Positions 45,907 to 58,129 are shown, counted from the stretch's first letter. The stretch: 64,000 bases of DNA from Thinopyrum elongatum (GCA_011799875.1 CM022302.1:300029048-300093047); one strand, 5' to 3'. The notes: generated by a model from the letters alone, not told the origin. Made by a program: numbers and translations.

Positions 45907-48900
45907 ATGGGGCGCAAGAAGAGCACCGTAAAGGGGAAACAGGCGGCCAAGCCCACGGACCCAAGAGCTAACGAGAATATAAAGGAGGCGGAGGAGCTGG
46001 CCCAGCGGCGGCGGGAGAACGCGGTCTTCTCGCAGTCGGACCTGGATGCCAATGCACTAACCCATAGGTATGCCTACATGTGGGGGAGAAAGACCAAGGA
46101 CGGCCATGGAGCGCCAGTGGTTCTCCCTAATGGGCCCAAGATCCCGGAGGATTCATATCCCTTCTTCTGCGCATACTTTTATTGTGGGCTTTCTTCCCCC
46201 TTCTCTGATTTCTTCAGCGCCATCATGTATTCCTATGGATTCCACCTGTTGGATTTCACACCCAATGCAATGCCATGCATGGTGGTGTTCTCCCATTTGT
46301 GCGAGGATTTTGTCGGGGTCGTCCCCAATGTGGACTTGTTCCGTCATTTTTACATCCCCCGTATTGAGGACAAGTCCCTTTCGGGAAACATATCTTGGAT
46401 TCCGTGGGGGAAGAAAGAAGACTGGGGGTACCTTGGAGGGCAGCTGCACGACAAGTGGGAGGAGTGGAGAGGTGATTGGTGCTGGATCCCAGACAAGGAG
46501 GCTCCTCCGTTCTGCTTGCCGTGGACTGAGCACGTGGTGCGTGGTAAGGATTGGATCGACTTGGGCGCCACTGACGAAAAACTCTGCCCAGTGCTAAATA
46601 GGATCACCTGCCTCAAGGCTACCGGGCTAAGCATCGAGCACGTGGGAGCCGACTTCCTTCGGCGTCATATTGCGCCGCTGTAGAGGAGGTACAGGTTCGC
46701 CTGGGAGTACGTGAACGTCGTCGATCGAATGCGGCTCTACCCAGGCCGCGGCAACAACCTGACGGTCATGAGCCACGCTTGGTTGTGCGAGCAATTGTTT
46801 CACAAGACCGGCACCTGCCATCAGCCGGCAAGAATCATCCCACTGCACATCAACTCTGTCGTGGGCCAAATCCTTCAGTGGACGCCTGACTGCAATGCCA
46901 AGGGAGTCAAGACAGATTGGGATCTGCCCACCTTAGAGGACGAGATGGGATGGGTCTCTGGTCTAGAAGAGAAGGCCACCAGGAAGGAGACGGACTTCAC
47001 AAAAGGCACCCCTGAGGAGGAGTAGGCGTATATACGCAACAGGCTTGAAGAAGCCAAAAGACTGCAGGCCACCGGAGGAGCGGAAGCCGGTGATGATGAT
47101 GATGATGATAATCCGGGCGACGGGAACTCTTCAGAGGAAGAGCGCGAGGAGCACGTTGATGATGAGGTTGGCGGTCTCGAGGCGATCAGGGATGTGGCTG
47201 CCGGGGGCGAGGTTATCGGGCCCCAGGAGGCCGAAGCGCCCGAGGAAGAAGAAGGACTCGAAGTGGGCCCTCAGGCCCCCGAGCAGCGGCGCCGCCTTCG
47301 CAAGAGAGGCAGCCGAGAGCCGGTGGTTCCTTCTTCGTCACGGACTGGCCCCAAGGTGAAGAAGACGACCGCTAAAGGCAACAAGGAGGATGTAACATGC
47401 CGCCATTCAGCTCGCCTCTCCCGGGCTCCAATGCCGCCCTCCCGGCAACGGGTTGTTAAGGGAGTTGATCCTAGCCCACCAACGAGTCCGGCCTCGACAG
47501 CAAGTAGGACCCCACCGACGCTCAAGAGAGCCAGAGAATCACCTCCGCTTCTGGTGTATGAGCTAGGTGCCATGCTCGATGACCCATAGTAAGGGAAACT
47601 TTGGCTTCTCCTTCTTGATTGTTCCTCACTTTTCTTTCGATTCCCAACTAATCTTATGCCGATGGTCTTGACAGGGACGAAGAGACCCTTGCGCACTGGG
47701 CCAAGCGGGCCAAATCAACAGCGGAGCTGGGCTCCGTGTCGGGCGCCGGGCTGGCAAAGGATGCCACGGACGCCGCCACGCTCAGCCCCCAGCCCATTCC
47801 CCTACGCGAGGGCATGGGACATACCTCGTTTGCTGGCAGGAATGTTGAGGCTTCTCCTTCGTCGCCCGGCAAGGAGAAGGGAGGGGGCCATGAGGAAGAA
47901 ACCCGCCAGGAGAAGGCGGCTACCTCAGCCCCCCCATCAGCCAATATCCAAGGAGGGGATTTGCTAGCAAGGGCTTCCACTGCGAGGTCTGTCCGCATCG
48001 AGGCCACCCCCGCTGAAGAGGCGACCACCAATCATCCTCCAGCAATGAATGTCATTGAGGAAGGGGAAGTTTCTTCCCAACAACCGCCAGCGGGTAAACC
48101 ACTGGCTTCTGAACCTCTTCTCCAAAAATATTTACTTTCTTAATTCTTGATTAATGCTTCTGATTCTCATACTTTTCCTGCCCTTGATCCCCTTCACAGC
48201 TCCCTTGCTCGAAGAGAGGGAACTTTCGCAGGAGGTGGCCGACATAGGAAAAGACGCCGCTGCAGAGGCCATCAAGATTGCCGCTGAAGAAGGTCATGCA
48301 GAAACCCCCAGGGATATCCAAGAAGTCCCGGAAGAGACAGAGAAGATCCCCGGAAGCATGTCCGATCCCATTATGATAGTTGTGGTCAAAGTGCCTATCC
48401 AGTCCAATGCCTCAAACTTAATGGTGCCTCCTCCCGTGACAGTAAAAGAGCCCTCTACGAGCAGCCTGACGTTGATCCTAGCTCATCCTATGCCAGCAGC
48501 CCCCAGCTCGTCCATCCTCACTGGTGTAAACATTGATGATGAAATCGGCCGCATCATGATGCTCCTAACCCAAGGGGCCAAGGAGACAGGTGATCATGCT
48601 GACTGCACCAAGGACTTAGCCTTTCTGGAAACAATAGCTGTCGGGTTCAAGGATGTGCAAGAGAGGTACAGCCAAAAGTGGCAGGAGATCGAGGAAGAAC
48701 GCAACTCCATCAACCTCATGAATCGGCAGTTGAAGGACAGGGGCAACAAGCTGCGCAAGTTGTATCAGGGGCAAGCCAATCCCTTATGCGGCAAACGGAC
48801 AAGTTAACCGCCGACAAGGAGAAGGCCAATGCTCGAGATCACTAGCTGACGGAGCACGGAGAGAAGGACATCCTTGCCCGGGAAGAGGCTCTCGCAGCAA

Positions 48901-49670
48901 CACTTCGCGACAAGGACTCCAAATTAGAAGCCCTCGTTCAGCAGCGGACCAAGGATTTGGTGGACGGCCACAAGGAGGCCATCGACACACAAACCAAAGA
49001 AGCGGCTGCCAAACTTAAGGAGGTTGCTGATAACCTTGCCGCTGCTTCCAAAGCCAAAGAGGAGCTCGAGATCCGAATAGGAAAGCTGGAGGAAGACCTT
49101 GCCAGGGGCAGAAAGGAGACCGAGGCTCTCTGGAAAGAGGCGTGCAAGGCAGCCACCACCCTAGAGGGACTGCGATCAGAGCTCACATCCAAGAGCAAAG
49201 ATCTGGATGCTGCCACCAACCATCGAGGACCTGAACACCAAGCTCACCACCTTGGAAAAAGATCTTGAGCTAGCCAAATATCGAGAGAGAGTTCTGACGA
49301 AGGAGGCTAACACTGCCAGGACTCTCCGGAAGGAGGCAGAGCTCAAGCTGAAGCATCAGGTTGATCTGTATGATCTCTGGTCGAAGAGCCTGGTCAACAT
49401 AGCTAAGCACATCTCTTCCCAGATCTCCACCATGAACATGAAGAGCTGAACCTTCTCTGTCAACGAGCACGAAACCCCGAGCGTCAAGCTGACGCATTTC
49501 TTTGAGGACCTCATTGACGGCCTGAAGTTGTATGAAGATGACAGATCTGCCTGCTTCGCCAATAAGTCCCGGAAGTTTTCTCGGAATGCTATCTTCACAG
49601 TCCTGGTCAACTTTTCCCAATGCCACCCTGACATCGATCTCTCCGATGCCTTCATAAGGCTGCCGGCATG
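45907..49670 (+). pseudogene. Antisense Transposase_28 (PF04195)-type coiled-coil gene of element E
   Basis: The ATG at 45907 starts MGRKKSTVKGK. The PF04195-like part follows (SYPFFCAYFYCGLSSPFSDF, YGFHLLDFTPNAMPCMVVF, HLCEDFVGVVPNVDLFRHFY). In-frame TAGs at 46681-46683 and 47023-47025 interrupt the frame, which runs to 47589. Intron 1 (about 47590-47674) ends TTGACAG. Exon 2 ends at 48093 before GTAAAC; intron 2 ends CTTCACAG at 48199. Joining there keeps the frame (PA then APLLEERELSQEV). Exon 3 is a long coiled coil (LKEVADNLAAASKAKEELEI) with shifts near 48785 and 49215 and a stop at 49447. Function is unknown; it is named a putative gypsy-type transposon protein. It lies antisense to the element. 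Confidence 0.75.
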
Positions 49671-49759
49671 AACAGACGCTTCTGCCGCTGCAAAGGTTGT
49701 CGGGCCCCTTGCTGACAAAGTACTGCCAGTGCCCCGGGTCCAAGGAGGTCGCCGAGATT

Positions 49760-50500
49760 AAATTCTTATGCTGCATTTGTTGTAGCGCTGTCAAACAAAA
49801 GACATATTTTGACCTTATGTTAGGCCTTTGCTACTTTTGTGATATAATAGTACTCTTAAGTAGTTGCATGAACTTATGCTATCCCTTTGCTTTTACTCTG
49901 TTACCCTTAATTGTATAATTTTGAGCACCCTACGCATGCTGGAGCTAACCACTAACTGCGAGTGCTTTGAGGACAGATCCTTAGCAGCCTGTTGGCAGCG
50001 TTGCCACGGGCAAGTTACCTCTCTACGCTATCAACGCAGCCACCTGAACTATTGAGCAGACTCAAAACATACAAGGGCACAGATGACCACGGAGGGGCTC
50101 CTTTGCGTGCAGGTTTCTTATACAATCGCCAAGTTCAAGCGAAGGGAATCGCAACAAAGTGAGCTAAGAAACAGGAAATTAATAAGTTTTTCAACTTAGC
50201 TTTTCTTTCTGTCGTAATCTCCGTTGTGCAGGCAAACGGATGGTTGGGCCTCTCCTCCTTTCTTCTCCCCTTGGAAGCCTTGCACACGAAGATTTCCTTC
50301 CCTTTCACGTGGAATGTGTACGAAGGATCTTAACGCGTTAGGAATGCCATCAGGGGTAAGTGAGGTGGGATCTGCCACGGCGTCCCCGGCAGTGTCTAGC
50401 AATTGCCGGGGACGAACGAGCATTTACTAGGCTTGCTGTGACCTGCAACCTTGTCGTGATTTCGACCCTGCCGGGCGGTTGCTTACTGACAACTGGGCCA
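49760..50500. other. Spacer in element E
   Basis: It holds an AT-rich 3' end of the antisense gene (TGTTAGGCCTTTGCTACTTTTG region) and then unclassified DNA. This is where pol should lie in an autonomous relative; I see none of its motifs. Confidence 0.45.
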
Positions 50501-50505
50501 AGCAC

Positions 50506-50892
50506 TCACGCCTCGTTGTCGGGGTCGCCCCCGCCGATCACAACTTTCGCTGTCATAGCAAGGAAGTCGTGGCTTGCGCTCGATCGGGCAAGATCACGTT
50601 TGTGGCTATGCTCGTGGCCACAAGGGGGAGGCGGAGGTAAGAACTCCGCGTCGCCTGTTCCACGACTGCGGCCTTTACTTGAACGTAGAAGTATGTATTT
50701 GCCTCCAGTTTCCTCGCCGCCCACTTTCGTCGTGGTAGGCTTGATGACCGCGCCGCCTACGCCGACCGCACTCACCATGGCATTCGCTCCATCTGCTACG
50801 GCGGCGCCACTGGCGCCACCCGCAGACAGAGGTGACAGGCACTGGAGCGCATGAGACTTGGTAGCCATAGGGTCTTCCTTCTTGCACATCAT
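50506..50892 (-). pseudogene. Residual gag leader of element E
   Basis: It starts at an ATG (complement of 50890-50892, MMCKKEDPMATKSHA) and is Ala/Gly/Val-rich for about 128 codons. Start distance from the PBS and composition match the gag leader of element C (MVPKKKPGAAAHPS). It ends at 50506 without a Gag core. It may be kept because it overlaps packaging signals rather than for its protein. Confidence 0.5.
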
Positions 50893-50956
50893 TGGTGATG
50901 TAGAAGACGATGAAGATCGACGCGCTGGTTGTTGCTTCAGATTCGCGCAAGCGATT

Positions 50957-50974
50957 CCCCTACCTGTTGCACCA
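50957..50974 (-). promoter_or_regulatory. Primer-binding site of element E
   Basis: Minus-strand TGGTGCAACAGGTAGGGG, four bases inside the 5' LTR; differs from the element C site at three central positions. Confidence 0.65.
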
Positions 50975-50978
50975 AAGA

Positions 50979-51907
50979 TGTCATGGAGGAGCACGATCAC
51001 CTATGGGGCAAGGTTGCCCCTTTGTGGTTCGGCGGGGGGCGATCACATTGCACAAAGAGCAGAGGCGGCAGGGCAGCGCGGTGAGGCACAACTCTCTTTT
51101 ACCCAGGTTCGGGCCGCTTAGCAGCATAAAACCCTACTCCTGCTTTGGTGGATTGATCTGGAGGAACATGAAGACGTGGAGCGCTCAAGCCCAGCAAGGG
51201 TGCCTCGGGGAGAGCAGCTATGCGCGTACAAGTGTTGAGGGATCGAAAGTTTGAACCCCCTGCTGGGTTGCCTTGGGCCTCCTTTTATAGCTCAAGGGGA
51301 GACCACAGTGGCAAAACAGTCATTATAGTATGATTAGATAGCTAACAGTGTTAGCATACCTAACTCTGGCAGTTAGGATAAAGTGCATTAAATGCACTGC
51401 TAGGTATCATATGGAGAGGTAGCCTTGGCAAGGTTTCTCCACCGCTTGCCTAACTACCTCTTATCTACATGACACGCCTCTGGGACGGGTGTCATTAAAG
51501 GTAATCTCTTCCCCCGCAGGTTGCCACGTGCTCGACAGGATCCATCTAGGTGCCCGGGAGCTTTCACCACACTGATTAGTGAGTGGTGTGTGATGAGGTG
51601 GAGCGGTGGCATCCTGGCAGAGGCCTGCTAGCACGGAGCCTGCCGGGATCCTGTCTTGTGGTCTTGCTTTGGTCTTGGCGACCCCAGAGATCCTGCCGGG
51701 GCGGCTTGGCATCGGTCCTAGGCGCAGTCTCGACCCTGCCAGACTCGCTTGCCTAGCAAGGAAGACCTTCCTGGGGGCTTCTCTGGTAGGTTTGGTTAAC
51801 CTGGTCTCGGGCTTGGGGCGCCCGGCAAGATCTGTCTGTCCCGGAGACCACACTGGTCTGTGCACAAGTTAGGGGGAAATAAACACCCCTATTTGTGTAC
51901 ACCGACA
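50979..51907 (-). repeat. 5' LTR of element E
   Basis: Bounded TGTCATGGAGG...TACACCGACA; contains the LTR TATA (CTATAAAA, complement of 51283-51290) and TTTACCCAGGTTCGGGCC near 51099. Confidence 0.9.
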
Positions 51908-51916
51908 ACAGGTGTC

Positions 51917-54900
51917 ATGAGTTCTAGTTAGGAGGAACACACAAACTCTGAAGGAGAATTGCCTCAGCATCCACCCAGGTTTGAACGGAAAAGAATTACT
52001 GGAGGAGGAAAGTCTTCGAAGCCACCCAAGGCTCCGAAGAAGAAACAAGAAACTGAGTCTGAAGGAAACGGGGAGGAGATCCCGTCTGCCAACACTCAAT
52101 CAGATGATGATGATGTGGTCACTAACGCCCTTACCATCTTCTCTGATGGAAATCCCAAAAAGGGTGGTCATGTTAGAGAGAAAAACATGACAGATGAGAT
52201 GTCTGATCCTCATAGCTACAGAACTCCACCAAAAGGAGAATCAACTGTTGAGCGCAATAACAGGTTGCAAAGGATTCATCGCGACTCGGCGAGCAAATGG
52301 TTCAGATATGAAAATCTTCGCAAGAAGTATCAAGTTCTATTTGCCTTCACACCACCATGGAATGATTGCATTGCTGAAAACTACATAGGCCAAAATGATG
52401 AAAAAGTTAGGCCGCCACCGCTTGCGGATGCTCACGACTCCCTCAAAACCATCGCTGATTTCCCCGAGGAAGTAGCAAAGAGGGCGAAGGTCAAATCAAA
52501 GCACGGAGGCCAAGTAAGCAAATAAAAAGCAAGTTGAGGCGAAGAATGTCAAGCTGACCAAGGAAAACATGCAGAAGAAGGAGCGTGCATCTGCTTCTAA
52601 GGGAAGCAAATCAAGGAAATTAGTTTTTCCCCACGCTCCTCGAAAGAAAACTATCTCCAAGAGAACAAGGAAGGCTACTTATGACTCGACTAATGAGTCT
52701 TCTGATGATGAGATGGGTGATGAAATTCCCATGTATGACCAGGCTGTAATTCTTGACAAGCCAGCACAGAGTCCTTCTCTAGTGAATGTTTTGCCCTCTC
52801 CAAGGAGATCACCAAGGCATGCACCCATGCCCCTCGCTGAAAAACCTTTGGGTTCTGTCATGCCATCCTTAAAGAGTGCTGTGAAGAGAAAGCTGCCAAC
52901 CAAAGGAGATGCCTCTGCTAAGAAGGCCAAGCACACTATTCTTGCTCCCTCAAAGGAACAAAAGTATGACTTCAAGATGATGATTGACATCACTGACAGT
53001 GTTGCGTATGTTGCGCAAACAGATGATGTGAGCGGTTTGGGATTGCCTGAAGATGTTACAGTATTTGTAACAAAGCATTTCCTCAAGCAGAAGAAATTCT
53101 CAAAGAAGCTTAAGAAAGCTGTCAAGGACAAGCAGACCCTAAAAAAATGAGAAAATAAGCCAAAACTGAGTACGAGAGAAAAGGCCTGAACAAAGAAATT
53201 GTCGACATCAGAAAGGCTCTCAGTGTCATCTGGAATGAGAAGGTTGAATGGCATTCCAAGATGCATATTGATGTTTCCTAATTATGTGATAGGAAAAATG
53301 AGGAGATTGATCGCAATGCAGATCTTGCTCGCAGAAGAGTGTAAGAGGAAAAACATCCAAAGGCACTAGCTAGAGTTGCCAAGCCGAAAGAAAAGAAAGG
53401 TCACCATATTCAGATTGTGGTTGCTGATGTTGTTCCTATCAGCACAAGTGCTCCCTTGTAGCAGGTTCCTCCTTCCCCACCTCATGTGGAAGAACCAGAG
53501 CAGCAGGTTGCCAGTGAGGAGGTCATTGTTCCCGTGCCTACTGCTCAAGTCGAGCAAAATGATGTCGTTGACATTTTTCTCAATAACCCAGATGAAGAGA
53601 ATGCACCACCTCAGCAGCAAGCCCATGAGGACCAGACTGCCGAAGAAATTGAGGTTGAAAAGCCAAATCCTTCACCTCCTATGCCTATGCAAGTTGATCC
53701 TTCTGCTTCGAGCAAGAAGGATGACAAGATTGAGGGGGAGCAATCTGCTTCTCGAGAGAAAACTACCCCAATCACACCCTTTGGTACTCCCACACCGATG
53801 GATGTTGACTCTGCTCCTCGTTCCATAGCCCCACAAATGGAAGAAGAAGAAAAGAGATCTGCTGAGCCGATGGCTCAAGTAGTTACTGTGGCTCCCAGTA
53901 CACCGCAAATGTTCTAACCCAAGGCAGGAGTGTCTGCGAAAGAAAAGGCCCCTGTGCCCGTAGGATTGAAAGACACTGAAGGAGTTCCAGCAAGCAAGGT
54001 TGATGGATCTTCAAATTCTTCGAAGCCATCTGTTTCTGCAAAGCTGAGGAACCATAGTGCTGCTCTCAAGCCCATTGAGGAAGATTAAGCTGTGCGTGAT
54101 GACTCGCAAACTAGGCACATGGGTGAAGAAGATTTACCAAAGAATCCACTGGAGACTTTTCCTCTGTTTCCTGTAGAGGATGGCCCCAATGGTCCGGCCT
54201 TCAATGAGTAGTTTCACCGCTTGAAACTTGCATTCTTCGGGGCCAGCCATATGATGGTGAGAGAACTTCCCTATCGGCAAGATTTTGGACAAAGGAACAT
54301 GCCATCTATTATGCTCGCATTCTCTACTGCAAGAATCACATCTTCAAGCACAAGAGTCTGGATTTTGCTGAACTCGAAAGTTTACCCTGTTTCCACCACA
54401 CCATCGAGCAAATTGAACAAGTCTTCCTGAAGAGGTTTCTCCGCTTCAATCATGGCTAGAACCGTGAAGTTATTCTTCATTTCTTCCCCACTCTTTATAT
54501 CTGAGGAGAACTTGTAGATAGCAGCACCTGGATCCTAGAATGGATGATCGAAGAAGAGAAGTTCAAATGCTCAGCTGACCAGTTTGTAGCTCTACTGAAT
54601 CTTCGTTGGTGCGAATTTGATGGAACTCTTGAACACAAACTTCACTGGTGGGAAGTTTCTGAACCTGAACTGCATATGCTGATGGACCCCGAGACTATGG
54701 GTGATGCCTACACCGATGCAAATCCAAAGAATTTGGCTTATGAGAAAAAAGTGTTGTTGTATATTTTGTGCAACTCTATCACTCCAACAAACAGACCAGA
54801 CACAATTCATGGCATTGTGGCAAACGCTTTGAACGCAATATCTAATGGCATTTGCTTTGATATTCCTGACCTTTTCATTCAAAATCTGGCTTATGTAGCA

Positions 54901-55638
54901 GACAATGCTCAAGCTTTGAGGCCCTATGCTCCGTGGATCATGTATGCCATAGAGCAGCTCAATGAGAAAAAGTACCTTTGCCCATTTGAGCCATAATTTT
55001 TCATGCCGTCAGTTCGTGATACCCTTCAGATTGTGAAGGACATAGGAAAAGAGAAGACACCAATTGATGATACTTCCTCTGCCTCTGCGTCTACCCCCAA
55101 AGTTACAAAGGCCACTTCGAAAATCTCTTGGGATGAAAATCCATCGATGTATGAGATTTGTCCTCAGACCTAGTAGGCTCTTGAAAGTCACATCAAGCTC
55201 GACCACAAAGTAAAGTTAGAGATGATGGCCAAAATCAATTTGCTTCACAATCGTACTCGCCAAATCCTTCTGTATGAGAAGGAATTGAAGAAGTGCTCCT
55301 GGACCCTCCTACACAAGCATTACCCTCATGAGCACCTGATTGCCAAGGGCATCGAAAAAGAATATGATTATCTGGAGCTGTTTGAAGTACCTCGCATCCG
55401 AAAGCAAATCCCAGTGCTTGCTCGGTGTTCTGACTCCACTGATCTGCTGTTCATTGAACCAAACGATGAGATTGAAGACACTACATGCATAGTGATGTTC
55501 AAGCCAGATGCTCCTCGCTCTTCGCCTGAAGCTGATCCCGAAGCCCGTGTTGCAAGTCCAGCTCCTACTTCGGTTTCATGCATTGCTTGTTCTGTTTTGC
55601 CAAATAGTTCGAGCTCTAAGGGTTCTTTGGACGAGTAG
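51917..55638 (+). pseudogene. Second gene of element D (long coiled-coil ORF, Transposase_32-like), broken
   Basis: The ATG at 51917 begins MSSS, then a TAG (51929-51931), then EEHTNSEGELPQHPPRFERK. Later frame changes lie near 52530, 53150, 53460 and 54220. The protein would be over 1,100 residues: a Lys/Ser-rich basic N-terminus, a charged middle (KKFSKKLKKAVKDKQTLKK), a Pro/Glu-rich spacer, then a globular part with LKLAFFGASHMMVRELPYRQ, CSADQFVALLNLRWCEF, LLYILCNSITPTNRPDTIHG and a C-terminal coil. That part resembles plant transposon protein PF20167. Its role is unknown; SIRE-like elements place an extra ORF here. Its own promoter lies at 44057. Confidence 0.6.
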
Positions 55639-55639
55639 T

Positions 55640-56585
55640 TCCTCTTATGCATTCTCTTTCCATTTTGACACTTGTTGACAAAAAGGGGGAGAAAAACATC
55701 AAGAGGATAGATGAGCGGGATATTTGCAGGGTGATTTCATTCGCCATTTGCTTTTCCTTCGAATAGTTTGGTTTCCGTCGTTGAACTATCTACTTTTGGT
55801 CATGAATATTTATAGCGCTGCATGTGGTGTTGGTAAACCTCGTCGTCATGTACCGTTACTAACCCCTGCAATGCTATATTTACTTTTGGTTATTTGTTTG
55901 CAGGTGTTATCAGATTGAAAAGCATACTTCTCTGAAAAGAGATATCCTGTATTTCATGCTTCACTATTTCTTAGTTTCAAACAATGCAGGAGAGGAAAAT
56001 TGACTTCAGGCTGAACTTATTCGTTTCTCGAATGATAAACCAATTCAGTCTATCCAATATGATGTTTTTCCTTCGCTAGCTATTTTTTCTTCGTCTTTGT
56101 TGAAGGAAAACTCCATCTAGAGAATCTTCAGTTCAAGCTGAATTCTTGTGCATCCCGTACTTTGATACCTCTCGTATATCTAATCCGTAGGGATCTATTA
56201 TGTCTCGTGTGGACCCAAACTCTGTTTTGAGTAAATCTTCATGGCTTATTTCTGCGACAAATCATTTCAAAGTATTCATAATCTTTAACAAATCTTCTTC
56301 AAAGATTGTGTGCCGCAGGAAACATCTTAGACATGTTTGAGAGCATTGATCAACGATACAAATGGTACCATACAACAATGCTTCTTGTACGAAGATTCAC
56401 CTTGCTACCTTCCGGTTTATCTCGCAAGCATATCCTCCGATGAAATGTCTTTAGTATAATGCATACATTCAGGGGGAGCATGTTTTATCTTCATAATTAT
56501 CTCTCATCTCTCATTTCCATTCACATTCTATATTGTCATCACTTCATCTATCTTTCGATGTGTTCTATTTTGTCAACTATCGTCC
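55640..56585 (+). other. 3' untranslated region of element D
   Basis: No frame of note. An extra purine tract, ACAAAAAGGGGGAGAAAA, lies at about 55677, resembling a second PPT as seen in SIRE-like elements. Confidence 0.5.
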
Positions 56586-56598
56586 AAAAAGGGGAGAT
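56586..56598 (+). promoter_or_regulatory. Polypurine tract of element D
   Basis: AAAAAGGGGAGAT lies directly before the 3' LTR start TGTTTGTACAATATTT. Confidence 0.8.
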
Positions 56599-58129
56599 TG
56601 TTTGTACAATATTTACCCTCTTGTGTTTTGGAGATTGTTGACAGAAACAGGCATGGACTAATTTGTTTGCTAGTGCTTACAGAGAGAAATAGTCCATGCA
56701 GAACTGAAGAGAATGTCATGGCTAAAAAGTTTGAGGAACTTCACCGGAGAAAATCTGAGATGCAAAGATGATTCACTTATATCTTTTGAAGCCTTGTAGG
56801 CGAGAAGATTGATATGAAGAAGTTAACCCCTTGAAAATTATTGCTGACGCTAAGCAATTGGTTCGGTGTTCCTCCGAAGAAAAATGGACTTCAGCTAAGA
56901 AGGTCAAAGGCGGAGTGAAGACGTAGAATTCATTTCGTTGTTATTCTTCTCTTTCTTGAGTCATAGGACCTCCGTACTATTAAGAGGAGTATAGGTTCCC
57001 GAAGCTTAGATCTGCTGTGATGCTTAGCCCAAACCTATGCCAGACTGAGACAAATCTATTTGTGCTCTAATTGATTACCTGTTAGCAGAAGACGTAGTTC
57101 TTCGGTGCTGCAGGAGATATCTTTCGAACTGAGGAGTTAGCATTTCTTGCTCCTCAAGGAACATTATTGTTGTGCTCAAATTTTCGACCGTTGGACTCGT
57201 GTCATTCGGCCATTGGCTGCTCCACTTAAGATTTATGAGAAGATTGATTGAGCGTCCCCACTCTGAGAGATTTGAGTTTAAAATCCACCGAGAGAAAACC
57301 AAGAGACACAACTTAGACACTGGTTGAGCATCACAGTAGTTCTGAGTTAGAGTTCTTGTACCTATTACTCTTGAGAGATGAACACTCTCTAGACGGATAG
57401 GTGTCGACTCAAGTGTTGAAAGGTTGTTGTCTTCACCGAGCAAGATCTTCAGCAACAAGAGTAATTGTGGTTTGTGAAGGAAGTCTGTCAAAGGTTTGGA
57501 CATCACCGACAAGTATCTACCCCAAGTCAAATCAACTGGAGTCTGATCAGCTCCTAGTTGAAGGAGAATAGGACGGAGAGAGGTTTTCTCCTATGTTCAA
57601 TCACAAGTCCCTCCAACTAGACGTAGTCCTTTGGAAGAAGGGCGAACTGGTCTACCAAATTTACCTGTCACCATCGAGCACCACTGGTTCATTCTATTAC
57701 TTTGCATTTCTTTCAGTGGTTATCTTTCGTTCTCTGTGATGACTATGTATCTGTTCACTCATTGATCATTTGTCTGTTAGCTTGTGATCTGTTTGTCTAT
57801 CCTAAGTCCATATCTATCATTCAGTATCCAAGTGTATTCCTTTCAGTTAGCATATACTTCACTTCTCGCATCTAGTCTTTCATTCATGCTTCTACAACTG
57901 TTTGTGTATTGCGTTACCATCATGATAGTTAAGCCTCCCCTCTATTATGCTCGAACTACTATCGCTTCCTATCTCAAAAGATTTGTTCCGTAGTAGGCAA
58001 CCTATTCGAGTTACTTATCTATCGAATATTTTCTGCTCTGTCTTTGAGTTCAATTCAAAACATTCGCAAGAAATTTTGAATCTCCCATTATCCCCCCCTC
58101 CCCTGATCGATATACTCTTGGTCCCAACA
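56599..58129 (+). repeat. 3' LTR of element D
   Basis: Bounded TGTTTGTACAA...CTTGGTCCCAACA; followed by the TSD ATACC. Slightly shorter than the 5' LTR. Confidence 0.85.

Larger units (their letters stand above)
44650..51907 (-). mobile_element. Non-autonomous gypsy element E with antisense gene
   Basis: LTRs at 44650-45515 (3') and 50979-51907 (5') are flanked by a perfect TSD, ACAGG (44645-44649, 51908-51912). PBS and PPT show minus orientation and match those of element C. The LTRs are recognisably related to those of C along most of their length. Only a short gag leader remains of gag-pol; no RT, RNase H or integrase motif is present. Instead, about 3.8 kb is filled by a plus-strand, intron-containing PF04195-type gene. 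It must have used proteins of an autonomous partner such as C to move. Confidence 0.88.
39400..58129 (+). mobile_element. Copia-type LTR retrotransposon D without pol (Maximus/SIRE-like)
   Basis: LTRs at 39400-41015 and 56599-58129 are bordered by a perfect TSD, ATACC (39395-39399, 58130-58134). A methionine-type PBS follows the 5' LTR and a PPT precedes the 3' LTR. Without element E it is about 11.5 kb. It has a copia Gag region, then an internal promoter, an intron and a second gene. No protease, integrase or RT motif could be found between 43480 and 51907 or after it. A long second ORF near the 3' end is a feature of SIRE/Maximus elements, where it lies after pol. Confidence 0.8.
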
